Shown here: positions 44,032 to 51,945 of the stretch, one piece after another
How the letters are laid out: each line of letters opens with the position of its first letter
How positions within the stretch are numbered: the first letter of the stretch is position 1
Source: Chlorogloeopsis sp. ULAP01
GTDB taxonomy: Bacteria; Cyanobacteriota; Cyanobacteriia; Cyanobacteriales; Nostocaceae
DNA length: 64,000 nucleotides
Assembly (NCBI RefSeq): GCF_030381805.1
Contig: NZ_JAUDRH010000019.1
Location: 124,001 to 188,000, forward strand
Reading direction: 5' to 3'
Notes under the pieces: model-generated
Told to the model about the DNA's origin: nothing
Databases searched by the model: none
The model's input: the letters and a program-made list of their open reading frames with translations, nothing else
Position numbers and translations under genes: made by a program

Positions 44032-45242
44032 AACAGCATAACAAAAGACACGGGGAAATTTCCTCTCACCGCGTCCCCGTGTCTCCCCTTCACCGTGTCC
44101 CTTATCACCTCTTGACTCTTGGCTTGCTTCTAATCCTTGGGTTAGCTGGCTGTGGGGGTAATACTACACTCACAAAATTGCCTGTTGAAATTCCCCAAGA
44201 CAAAGACACAGATAGCAAGTTAACTTTCTTTGCTGTCACATTAGAACAGGCAGATGATGTTGGACGGCCTATTTGGAAAGTCAGGGCAAAACAGGCAAAG
44301 TATACAAAAGAAAAACAAATTGGTCAAGCCGAAAGTCCCTATGGTGAACTATATCAAGATGGCAAAATAGTTTATCAAGTACAGGCACAACAAGCAGATA
44401 TAGAACAGGATGGAAAACAATTATTTCTTAAAGGAAATATAGTTGCTACAGATCCTCGCAATGGAACGGTATTGCGTGGCAATGAACTAGAATGGCGTCC
44501 TGATGAAGATTTATTGATAGTCCGCAACCAGATGTATGGCACCCATAAGCAACTACAAGCAGTAGCGCAAGAAGCACGAGTAAAAACTCGAACTCAACGT
44601 GTTGATTTTTTGGGTAAAGTAGTTGCAAACTCGATGGAACCACCATTACAAATCCGTACAGAACATCTAGTTTGGCAAATTAAAGAGGAAAAATTAATTG
44701 GCGATCGCCCTGTACAAATTGACCATTATAAAAATAATAAAATTACTGATCGAGGTCGAGGGGATGCCGCCGAAGTTAACTTGAAAACTAAAATTGCTAC
44801 TATTACTAAAAATGCTCAAATAGAATTACTTGAACCGCCGATGCAAATTGCTAGTAATTCTATGTCTTGGAACTTAAGTACAGAAACTGTTACTACCAAT
44901 AGTCCTGTACGCATATTTCATCGTGCTGAAAATGTGACAGTAACTGCTAATCAAGGTGAATTAAAAATACCTCAAAAAATTGCCTATTTAACAGGTAATG
45001 TCAATGGTGTTGGGGAACGCAGCCAGTCACTAAAATCTAAGGAATTAACTTGGTATCTAAATAACAAATTAGTAGAAGCTCAAGGTGATGTAGTTTATAA
45101 GCAAGTAGACCCACCAATGACATTTACAGGTGAAAAAGCTATTGGTAATATCCAAAAGGAAAATATAGTTGTTAGTGGTGGTAATTCTGGCAACCGAGTA
45201 GTTACAGAAATTATTCCCAAGGAAAAATTTCAGAGTCAATAG
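44028..45242 (+). CDS. lptC: LPS export ABC transporter periplasmic lipoprotein LptC (long cyanobacterial form)
   Basis: A 404-residue protein with a lipobox (LLLILGLAGCGG, Cys about 43) and repeated beta-jellyroll elements of the LptC/OstA type (TFFAVTLEQADDVGRPIWKV; several W-x-L/Q pairs; ITKNAQIELLEPPMQIASNS). It would bridge the inner-membrane LptBFG complex to LptA/LptD. Cyanobacterial LptC proteins are roughly twice the enterobacterial length, as here. The 27 residues in front of the membrane anchor (KQHNKRHGEISSHRVPVSPL) are encoded by a 5' repeat carrying a 10-bp perfect inverted repeat (44047-44056 and 44074-44083); they look like an inserted extension. Overlaps the labA-like gene by four bases. 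Confidence 0.85.
   Translation: MKQHNKRHGEISSHRVPVSPLHRVPYHLLTLGLLLILGLAGCGGNTTLTKLPVEIPQDKDTDSKLTFFAVTLEQADDVGRPIWKVRAKQAKYTKEKQIGQAESPYGELYQDGKIVYQVQAQQADIEQDGKQLFLKGNIVATDPRNGTVLRGNELEWRPDEDLLIVRNQMYGTHKQLQAVAQEARVKTRTQRVDFLGKVVANSMEPPLQIRTEHLVWQIKEEKLIGDRPVQIDHYKNNKITDRGRGDAAEVNLKTKIATITKNAQIELLEPPMQIASNSMSWNLSTETVTTNSPVRIFHRAENVTVTANQGELKIPQKIAYLTGNVNGVGERSQSLKSKELTWYLNNKLVEAQGDVVYKQVDPPMTFTGEKAIGNIQKENIVVSGGNSGNRVVTEIIPKEKFQSQ
44047..44083 (+). repeat. Inverted repeat inside the lptC start region
   Basis: GACACGGGGA and its complement (perfect 10 bp) with a 17-base loop form a stem about 20 bases after the start codon. The same CCCCGTGTC-type words occur in the intergenic block near 28636-28670. 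It can fold in the mRNA and slow early elongation, but its main interest is as an intergenic repeat now encoding protein. Confidence 0.7.
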
Positions 45243-45261
45243 TTAATAGTCATTGGTCATT

Positions 45262-45566
45262 ATTAAAAAAGAACAGGGGAGCCAGTGCGTTGCGGAGCCA
45301 GTGCGGTGGACGGGTTCCCCGGCATAAAGCACCTGGCGTCGGGTTAAGCACGTTGTAGCACCTGGCGTCAACAGGGAACAGGCAACAGGGAAATGTCTGT
45401 TATTCCCCTTGTCCTAAATTTCCTACCTACGCTCTTGCGCGTTCGCCGTCAGGCGTTGCGTTAGCTAGCGACTTCTGTAGACGGGCTTTGCCCGGCTTCC
45501 CGTCGGGTAAGTAGCCGCTTGGGCGTCTACTGTCATCTGCCCTCTGCCTTTTACTTAATGGAATAC
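45262..45566. repeat. Palindromic repeat cluster between convergent lptC and PBP4-type genes
   Basis: About 300 bases of stacked short repeats. GCACCTGGCGTC occurs twice (45329-45340 and 45358-45369); GGAGCCAGTGCG occurs twice (near 45281 and 45295); several inverted repeats follow, for example GGGCTTTGCCC near 45484 and AGACG/CGTCT framing 45478-45532. No open frame with coding character. The style is the same as in the in-frame insert at 29442-29783. Confidence 0.75.
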
Positions 45567-46889
45567 TTAACTTTTATATAGAATTTCATTGCGTTCGTTA
45601 GTACCAAATTTGGGTAAAACTTCGATGGGTGAGTGGGGAGCGATCGCTTTTGGAATCGCAGATGGTGCTTGCAGTTGTTTGGTAAGATTTTGCAAAAGTT
45701 TGTCTTGTTCAGCCCGAAAATTTAGTACATATGGGCCACGGTTAATAATGGTAAACCAAACCAAACCGCGATCGCGTGTAGGTATCACTCCGGCTAAAGC
45801 ACTAACATCGTTGAGAGTGCCAGTTTTCATGACAGTGCCTGCTGGCATATGTCGAGCGTGCAGCGTTCCACGGCGATCAAAGCCAGACGTAGGAAATAAA
45901 TCTGCTAAATTTAACCCATGAGTGAGTGCTTCTCTTTGAATTGCCATTAACATCGCACAAGCAGCTCTGGGAGAAATACGATTTTCAACTCCCAACCCTG
46001 AACCGTTAATTAATTGAATTTCTGACTCTGGCACCCTTGCGAGCCTAGCGGCAGTTGATTGCACAACAGTGTGTCCTCCCACCAACTCTGCTAGCATCTG
46101 TGCCATTTCGTTATTACTGAAAACGTTCATTTCCTTGATTAATTGGTGCAAAGGCAAGGAGCGACGACGTACTAACAAGGTTTGTTGTGGTATGGTTTGC
46201 GCCTCGAATTTGACAGTGCCAGCTATTTTAACTTCAGGCTTGGGTGTGCCTTTGGGCATGAGCGAATATTGTAAAGTAGTAGCACGAGACCAAGTCTTAT
46301 GATTCAGTGCTTGCTTGAGTGCTTGCCCTGCTAGCAGTGGGTGTCGTTGGAAATTCATGGCAAAATTACCACTGATGATCAAATTGCCCTTGATCTGCTT
46401 GATGCCCATTTTATTCAATGTATTACCAAGGGCGATCGCTTCCTCCCAAACAAACAAAGGATCACCACCACCAGTAATTATCAAATCTCCCTGCAACACT
46501 CCTTTTTGCACAGAGCCTGTAGTACCAACTATAGTCTCAAATTGATGTTGTGCTCCCCAAGCTTTCAAAGCAACAAGAGAAGTCGCAATCTTAGTTAATG
46601 AGGCAGCAGGCAGAGGAGTTGTACCTTGATGATTAGCCATCAGCATAGGCCCTGACTGCAACCAAATTCCTTGACTCTGGGTTAGATTTGCTGGCATGAT
46701 TTTCGTTGCCAATAGCCCCTTGAAATATTCCTGCACGGTAGTTACCCCAGCTGGACTTGGATCGGGAGCAAGAATCAGGCTAGGACTACTTTGCCAAGTT
46801 AATACATCTAAAGGATCTAAAGGTTTAACTTGGACTCCAGCCATCTCCAGCCACATTGACATCAAACCTGAACCAATTAATTCCAGCAT
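45567..46889 (-). CDS. D-alanyl-D-alanine carboxypeptidase, S13 (PBP4/DacB) family
   Basis: A 440-residue penicillin-binding protein of the S13 class. Motifs in order: SxxK at Ser97 (AASLTKIATS), SxN in FSNNEMAQMLAEL, and KTG in MKTGTLNDVSALAG. The middle inserted domain typical of PBP4 is present. It trims or cleaves peptidoglycan cross-bridges in the periplasm. The N-terminus lacks an obvious signal peptide and is only mildly hydrophobic; starts at residue 10 or 12 are possible but do not create one. It may be exported by a non-canonical signal or the true start may be missed. It diverges from plsX over a 1-kb spacer. Confidence 0.88.
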   Translation of the reverse strand: MLELIGSGLMSMWLEMAGVQVKPLDPLDVLTWQSSPSLILAPDPSPAGVTTVQEYFKGLLATKIMPANLTQSQGIWLQSGPMLMANHQGTTPLPAASLTKIATSLVALKAWGAQHQFETIVGTTGSVQKGVLQGDLIITGGGDPLFVWEEAIALGNTLNKMGIKQIKGNLIISGNFAMNFQRHPLLAGQALKQALNHKTWSRATTLQYSLMPKGTPKPEVKIAGTVKFEAQTIPQQTLLVRRRSLPLHQLIKEMNVFSNNEMAQMLAELVGGHTVVQSTAARLARVPESEIQLINGSGLGVENRISPRAACAMLMAIQREALTHGLNLADLFPTSGFDRRGTLHARHMPAGTVMKTGTLNDVSALAGVIPTRDRGLVWFTIINRGPYVLNFRAEQDKLLQNLTKQLQAPSAIPKAIAPHSPIEVLPKFGTNERNEILYKS

Positions 46890-47680
46890 TGATCGCTCCT
46901 CATGTATGCGAATACGCCACTTTGTTTTGGGTACTCAATACTACTTTGCATTGGGTAATAAATCATAACTGTTGATTTTTACATACGAAAGTGAGGCTAG
47001 TAACAAAGTTTTAGTAGGTTATACAACATCCACTTATTGCACTGTTATAAAAGTTGTAATCACAGAGTGCTTATTAGTATTACACTTGGTGTGCAATCAT
47101 TAAATCCCAGATTGGCAGTTTCTTGTTTTCAAGCTTTAATATTAATCATTTCACTAAGAATTTCACAAATTAGTAATATAGATATATAGTCATTTCACTA
47201 AGATAGATAAGTATGATTTGGAACTGCTCAAAATAGGCTAGTTCAGTATAAATATTTTCAAAACCCGAAAACTTAACTTTATCTATGAAATTTTTATTAC
47301 ATTCTTTATGCCCGTATATACTTCACAAGGAACTCTAATCTGGAACTTATAACAAGTAGGTTTACTGAGATTGTGGTAATAAAGTTAAACAGTTTTGAGC
47401 GAATTTTAGCAACTAAAAAAATAATGTGCTTGTTGTTTGGTATATTAAAAAGCAAATATTTAGTAAAAAATTTTTCATCTCCATGTATTGACGTAAAATA
47501 GGGAAGTTTTTATCCTATAACTTCCAAAACTCAGGCACAATTCAGGTTATTTTTCTGATTTTAAAGAATAATTCATCTTTGCTGATTGCTTGGCAACGAA
47601 CGGTAAAACTTTTTTGTTCAGTCCTCAAAGACTAACCAGATACGTAGTTTCATCAGTCAGTTAAGGGAGGAATTCATGTT
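46890..47680. other. Long AT-rich intergenic region
   Basis: Most of the 1-kb spacer before plsX. No open frame with coding character, no tRNA. It presumably carries the divergent promoters of the PBP4-type gene and the lipid operon, but none can be called confidently. Confidence 0.4.
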
Positions 47681-47749
47681 ATGTTGAGCTTGTCAGAATC
47701 TATAGCTGAAAGGGCAAAAGATGAAATAAGTGGCAAAACCTCGGAGTGA
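47681..47749 (+). CDS. Possible leader peptide upstream of plsX
   Basis: A 22-codon open frame (begins MLSLSESIAERAKDEISGKT) preceded by an excellent ribosome site AAGGGAGG (47663-47670), ten bases from its ATG; an overlapping ATG five bases after the site gives only three codons. It ends four bases before a hairpin system ahead of plsX. No conserved family; the case rests on the strong ribosome site and the position. Confidence 0.3.
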   Translation: MLSLSESIAERAKDEISGKTSE

Positions 47750-47792
47750 TCCGTGGCTTGACTTTTTCATCTCAGACTGGGAAGCCACCCAG
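47720..47792 (+). promoter_or_regulatory. Mutually exclusive hairpins in the plsX leader
   Basis: GTGGCTT (47753-47759) can pair with AAGCCAC (47782-47788), while CTGGG (47777-47781) can pair with CCCAG (47788-47792); these two share bases at 47788 and compete. AGATGAAA (47720-47727) can also pair with TTTCATCT (47765-47772). With the leader-peptide-like frame just upstream this is an attenuator-like layout before the plsX-fabH-fabD operon. No experimental support. Confidence 0.35.
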
Positions 47793-47895
47793 ATAAAGAT
47801 TTGAATATTGATGGATGCAATTTAGCAGCTATCAAATTGCTACTTTCGGCAGAGGCATCTGGTAAAATTTGTAAGGTTTCTAAAAGCTCTGAGCA

Positions 47896-48939
47896 ATGGG
47901 ATCGACTTGCGCACGGATCGCAATTGACGCAATGGGAGGGGATAATGCACCCGGTGAAATCGTGGCTGGCGCACTGCGAGCACGAGAAGAACTTGGTGTA
48001 GAGGTATTGTTGGTAGGTGATCCCCAAAGAATCGAAGCAGCCCTGCCAGCAAAAATCAATGTGGGTCAAGTTCAGATCGTACCTGCTGAGGATGCGATCG
48101 CAATGAACGAAGAAGCCCTTACCAGCATCAGACGTAAACCCAAAGCCTCTATTAACGTGGCAATGGATTTAGTCAAGCAAGGACAGGCAGATGCTGTAAT
48201 TTCTGCCGGTCACTCTGGTGCAGCGATGGCAGCAGCATTACTTCGCTTAGGACGGTTGCCAGGAATTGACCGTCCGGCAATTGGTGCAGTATTTCCCACC
48301 ATAGTAGCCAGCAAACAAGTTCTTATACTTGATGTCGGTGCAAATGTGGACTGCCGCCCGAAATTTTTAGAGCAGTTTGCCGTCATGGGGTCGATTTACA
48401 GTCAATATGTTTTGGGTGTATCTGAACCGAAAGTAGGTTTGTTGAATATCGGTGAAGAAGACTGTAAAGGCAATGATGCAGCTGTTCGTGCTCATCAATT
48501 ACTGCGTGAAAATGCCCAGATTGCTTTTATTGGCAATGCAGAAGGAAGGGACGTGCTTTCCGGTCAATTTGACGTGATTGTCTGTGACGGCTTTGTGGGC
48601 AATGTGCTGTTAAAATTTGCTGAAGCGGTTGGAGAAGTAATGCTGCAAATAATGAGGGAAGAATTGCCGCAAGGATTGCGTGGTCAACTCGGAACGGCAG
48701 TTTTAAAACCCAACCTGAAGCGGATCAAGCAGCGAGTAGATCACGCAGAGCACGGAGGAGCTTTACTTTTAGGCGTAGACGGCATTTGTATAATTAGTCA
48801 TGGTAGCTCCCAAGCACCTTCTATTTTTAATGCCATTCGTTTAGCAAAAGAAGCAGTCAACAATCAAGTGCTGCAAAGAATTCAATCTCAATATCAAAGC
48901 TCAACAAACTCCGGGCGTCTGTTGCCCGAAACTAATTAA
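47896..48939 (+). CDS. plsX: Phosphate acyltransferase PlsX
   Basis: A 347-residue PlsX: ARIAIDAMGGDNAPGEIVAG at the start, then DAVISAGHSGAAMAAALLRL, RPAIGAVFPTIVASKQVLIL, and EHGGALLLGVDGICIISHGS near the end. It converts acyl-ACP to acyl-phosphate, the donor for PlsY in phosphatidate synthesis, at the cytoplasmic face of the membrane. First gene of plsX-fabH-fabD; rpmF, often upstream in other bacteria, is absent. ATG 47896 has only a weak ribosome site (GAGC), perhaps because of leader control. The C-terminal 20 residues are poorly conserved. Confidence 0.96.
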   Translation: MGSTCARIAIDAMGGDNAPGEIVAGALRAREELGVEVLLVGDPQRIEAALPAKINVGQVQIVPAEDAIAMNEEALTSIRRKPKASINVAMDLVKQGQADAVISAGHSGAAMAAALLRLGRLPGIDRPAIGAVFPTIVASKQVLILDVGANVDCRPKFLEQFAVMGSIYSQYVLGVSEPKVGLLNIGEEDCKGNDAAVRAHQLLRENAQIAFIGNAEGRDVLSGQFDVIVCDGFVGNVLLKFAEAVGEVMLQIMREELPQGLRGQLGTAVLKPNLKRIKQRVDHAEHGGALLLGVDGICIISHGSSQAPSIFNAIRLAKEAVNNQVLQRIQSQYQSSTNSGRLLPETN

Positions 48940-49017
48940 CTTAAGTCATTAGCCAAAAATAAAAGACAGATGATAAAAGACTAATGGCAAAAAGCCGATC
49001 GCTTGGGAGAAGCCGGA

Positions 49018-50010
49018 GTGCAACAAATAGGAATAGCAATTACAGGAAGTGGCTCGGCAGTACCAGCTACTTTCCTGGATAACCAGGGGTTGACTGAACT
49101 GGTTGAAACATCAGACGAGTGGATAACAACAAGAACAGGAATTCGTCAAAGGCATTTAGCCAAAGCTGGTGATTCTCTTGCAGAACTTGCTGCGATCGCA
49201 AGCCATCAAGCGATCGCCATGGCTGGAATTACACCAAAAGACATAGATTTGATTTTGCTCGCAACTTCTACGCCTGATGATTTATTTGGCAGTGCTTGTC
49301 AAATTCAAGCAAAATTAGGAGCGGATAGAGCAGTAGCATTTGACTTGACAGCTGCCTGCTCTGGCTTTGTGTTTGGATTAGTTACAGCCGCCCAATTTAT
49401 TAGAACCGGAGTTTACCATAACATACTACTTATTGGGGCAGATATCCTCTCTCGTTGGGTGGATTGGCAAGATCGGCGTACCTGCGTTTTATTTGGAGAT
49501 GCAGCTGGGGCAGTTGTACTACAAGCAAACCCACGCGATCGCTTACTAGGATTTGAGCTTAAAAGTGATGGCACTCAAAATAATTGTCTCAACCTAGCTT
49601 ATCAAGCTAACTCTACAGAACTGCTCTCTAGTGTTTGTGTAGGACAAGGTGGCTTTTTGCCCATCACAATGAATGGCAAAGAAGTTTACCGATTTGCCGT
49701 CCAAAAAGTACCAGAAGTTATTGATAAAGCTTTATTTCGCGCTAACCTCTGTGTAGAGCAAGTAGACTGGTTGCTATTACATCAAGCAAATCAACGCATT
49801 CTCGATGCTGTTGCCCAGCGCCTAAATATCCCGGAAGATAAAGTTATCAGTAATCTTGCTTATTATGGCAACACTTCTGCCGCCTCTATTCCCCTTGCCC
49901 TAGATGAAGCAGTACGGCAAGGCAAAATTAAATCTAACGACATCATAGCCGCATCAGGTTTTGGTGCTGGACTGACTTGGGGAGCGGCAATTTTTCAATG
50001 GGGTAGATAG
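49018..50010 (+). CDS. fabH: 3-oxoacyl-ACP synthase III (KASIII, FabH)
   Basis: A 330-residue FabH. The catalytic Cys is in DLTAACSGFVFGLVTA, the His in WLLLHQANQRILDAVA, and the Asn in YYGNTSAASIPLALDE. It starts fatty-acid synthesis by condensing acetyl-CoA with malonyl-ACP. I chose GTG 49018 because GGGAGA lies seven bases upstream and family proteins begin MQQIGIAITGSGSAVP-like; an earlier TTG would overlap that ribosome site. It follows plsX by 78 bases and precedes fabD. Confidence 0.96.
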   Translation: MQQIGIAITGSGSAVPATFLDNQGLTELVETSDEWITTRTGIRQRHLAKAGDSLAELAAIASHQAIAMAGITPKDIDLILLATSTPDDLFGSACQIQAKLGADRAVAFDLTAACSGFVFGLVTAAQFIRTGVYHNILLIGADILSRWVDWQDRRTCVLFGDAAGAVVLQANPRDRLLGFELKSDGTQNNCLNLAYQANSTELLSSVCVGQGGFLPITMNGKEVYRFAVQKVPEVIDKALFRANLCVEQVDWLLLHQANQRILDAVAQRLNIPEDKVISNLAYYGNTSAASIPLALDEAVRQGKIKSNDIIAASGFGAGLTWGAAIFQWGR

Positions 50011-50083
50011 GGTTAATTGCTAATGATTAATGGTTAATAGTTAATGGTGCAATTAACTATTAACTATTAGCGATTAGCAACCT
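50011..50083. repeat. Long palindrome of TTAATAG/CTATTAA units between fabH and fabD
   Basis: GGTT and TTGCTAAT near 50011-50024 pair with ATTAGCAACC (50074-50083), and TTAATAGTTAAT (50034-50045) with ATTAACTATTAA (50052-50063). The unit TTAATAG/TTAACTA is a heptamer STRR. As RNA it forms a stable hairpin, possibly reducing or stabilising fabD expression. Confidence 0.7.
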
Positions 50084-50128
50084 CTACTAGCCACCGACAC
50101 TTGATACTTGAGAGTTGATGATTGACGA

Positions 50129-51007
50129 ATGACTAAAAGCGCATGGGTATTTCCCGGACAAGGTTCCCAAGCTCTGGGAATGGGAGCAGATTTAATAGAA
50201 TTACCATTAGCAAAGGAAAAATTTGCCCAAGCTGAAGAAATTTTAGGCTGGTCTGTAATAGAAATCAGTAACAATGATGCCGAAAAACTATCACATACCC
50301 TCTACACTCAGCCCTGTCTGTATGTAGTAGAAAGTATTCTCGCTGATCTTCTTTTAAAAAAAGAACAGCCAGATTTAGTTGCTGGTCACAGTTTGGGAGA
50401 ATACATTGCTCTTTACGTTGCTGGTGTATTTGATTGGACTGCTGGGCTACACTTGGTAAAGCGTCGTGCAGAACTCATGGAAAGTGCTGTTGGTGGAATG
50501 ATGGCAGCATTAATGAATTTTGACCGCGAAAAACTAGAAAAGGCGATCGCCGAAACTCCTGAGGCGACAATCGCTAATGATAATAGTCCAGCCCAAGTTG
50601 TGATTTCTGGCACACCAGCAGCAGTAGAAAAAGTGATGTCACAAGTGAAGGCAAAACGTGCAGTTCCTTTAAAAGTTTCTGGTGCATTTCATTCGCCTTT
50701 AATGGCAGCAGCCTCGGCAGAGTTTAAAGATGTTTTAGCTTCTGTAGAATTTAATACAGCTAAATTGCCAGTTTTATCGAATGTAGAACCAACTCCATCC
50801 ACAGACGCAGATGTTTTAAAACAGCGTTTGATCCAACAAATGACTGGGGGGGTGCGCTGGCGAGAAATTTCCCTAGCCCTACCAGAAAATGGCATTGAGC
50901 GAGTAGTGGAAATTGGCCCCGGTAATGTGCTAACTGGTTTGATTAAACGCACTAGCTCCGGCCTAATTTTGGAAAACATCCGTAGTGCTGCGGAGTTACC
51001 TGTTTAA
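50129..51007 (+). CDS. fabD: Malonyl-CoA:ACP transacylase FabD
   Basis: A 292-residue FabD. It starts MTKSAWVFPGQGSQALGMGA; the active-site Ser is in VAGHSLGEYIALYVAG; the partner His is in KVSGAFHSPLMAAASAEF; and GPGNVLTGLIKR is near the C-terminus. It loads malonate on ACP for FabH and the elongation enzymes. Third gene of the lipid operon; plsC, which normally follows in cyanobacteria, is displaced by 4.8 kb of accessory genes. Confidence 0.96.
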   Translation: MTKSAWVFPGQGSQALGMGADLIELPLAKEKFAQAEEILGWSVIEISNNDAEKLSHTLYTQPCLYVVESILADLLLKKEQPDLVAGHSLGEYIALYVAGVFDWTAGLHLVKRRAELMESAVGGMMAALMNFDREKLEKAIAETPEATIANDNSPAQVVISGTPAAVEKVMSQVKAKRAVPLKVSGAFHSPLMAAASAEFKDVLASVEFNTAKLPVLSNVEPTPSTDADVLKQRLIQQMTGGVRWREISLALPENGIERVVEIGPGNVLTGLIKRTSSGLILENIRSAAELPV

Positions 51008-51180
51008 TATTTAACTTATAGTGCTTGTGGAATTGGAGATGCGATCGCTTTCTACCCTTGCTAGTTTTGGTTTGGGTGTGGAGCGATCGTGTAATTAAAA
51101 TAATAGATTTCACAACTTCCTATATTTGATGAGCCAGTACAATAAAGATTTGAGCAGCTTTATGCCGTCTGTGAGTAGCA

Positions 51181-51828
51181 TTACGCTTTCACTCCAGCCA
51201 AAATCAAATTAATCGCTTCCTGAGTTTGCCGCTCAATCATTTCTGAACTGAGAAGTTGCCGACTCGGATCGAGATACTTCAAATTTTCGTGGGCATTAAA
51301 GTAAAATGTGCAAACTCCCAAAATATTGATCGTGGTCAAAAATGGATCGAGCGATCGAAACACACCTTCAGCTATTCCACGTTCTAAGAGAGTTGCCATA
51401 CTCCAGAAACTTTTCTGCCAACCGCTCATCTGACCATATTGCCCCTGATTTTGGATAGCTTCATAAAACCACAGCATTCCGCGATGTGGATAATTGGCTC
51501 CGTAAGCAATGCCACTGCGAATGTATGCTTTTAAGGCTTCTTCTACGGGTAAATGGTCTGAACCAAGCTGTTGAAATGCTGTATCCAACTCGCTGCCGAT
51601 CCGTTCCATTACTGCTTGATAAAGTCTTTCCTTACTTTCAAAATAATAATAAATCATCGCTTTTACAACACCTGTTCGGGCAGCGATCGCATCGATCCGC
51701 GTTCCAGCCAAGCCATAGCGGGCAAATTCCTGTTCGGCGGCATCTAAAATTTGCGCCTGAGTTGCCTCGGCATCTCGAACTTGACGAGGCTTTTTTGCTT
51801 TTCGTCTGAAATACTCTGAAGAATTCAC
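51181..51828 (-). CDS. TetR/AcrR family transcriptional regulator
   Basis: A 215-residue TetR protein: HTH in AEQEFARYGLAGTRIDAIAA and VVKAMIYYYFESKERLYQAV (residues about 25-75), followed by a helical ligand-binding domain. It is divergent from a Rieske-type oxygenase gene, 117 bases away, with two matched palindromic operator candidates between them, so it probably represses that gene and itself. The start is GTG 51828. It lies at the left end of an accessory segment between fabD and plsC. The inducer is unknown, presumably a small hydrophobic compound handled by the oxygenase. Confidence 0.92.
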   Translation of the reverse strand: MNSSEYFRRKAKKPRQVRDAEATQAQILDAAEQEFARYGLAGTRIDAIAARTGVVKAMIYYYFESKERLYQAVMERIGSELDTAFQQLGSDHLPVEEALKAYIRSGIAYGANYPHRGMLWFYEAIQNQGQYGQMSGWQKSFWSMATLLERGIAEGVFRSLDPFLTTINILGVCTFYFNAHENLKYLDPSRQLLSSEMIERQTQEAINLILAGVKA

Positions 51829-51858
51829 ACTTGTCCTCTGATACTTGCAGCATTAATG

Positions 51859-51878
51859 CTAACTGAAAATTTGGTTAG
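51859..51878. promoter_or_regulatory. Operator candidate 1 (TetR)
   Basis: CTAAC-N10-GTTAG, a dyad matching operator candidate 2 in sequence and half-site spacing. It sits nearer to the TetR start, where it would control that gene. The equivalent bases of the two operators lie 50 bp apart, roughly five helical turns, favouring cooperative binding. Confidence 0.65.
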
Positions 51879-51881
51879 TTG

Positions 51882-51910
51882 TTGACAAACTCTTTGTCGC
51901 AGCAGATACT
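51882..51910 (+). promoter_or_regulatory. Promoter of the Rieske gene
   Basis: TTGACA (51882-51887) and GATACT (51905-51910) with a 17-base spacer form a good sigma-70-type promoter. Its -10 overlaps operator candidate 2, so bound repressor would block RNA polymerase. Confidence 0.65.
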
Positions 51911-51929
51911 AACTGAATATATAGTTAGT
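51908..51929. promoter_or_regulatory. Operator candidate 2 (TetR)
   Basis: ACTAACT-N8-AGTTAGT, a perfect 7-bp dyad overlapping the -10 of the Rieske gene promoter. Same CTAAC-N10-GTTAG core as candidate 1. Confidence 0.75.
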
Positions 51930-51945
51930 TGTTGAGGCTCAACTC

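Noticed and set aside
47767..48069. Minus-strand open frames near the plsX start
   Set aside because: They are shadows of plsX; Cys/His/Ser-rich composition and no family.
38065..50083. Heptamer repeats considered as CRISPR arrays
   Set aside because: Units of seven bases follow each other without spacers, and no cas genes are present; they are STRR repeats.
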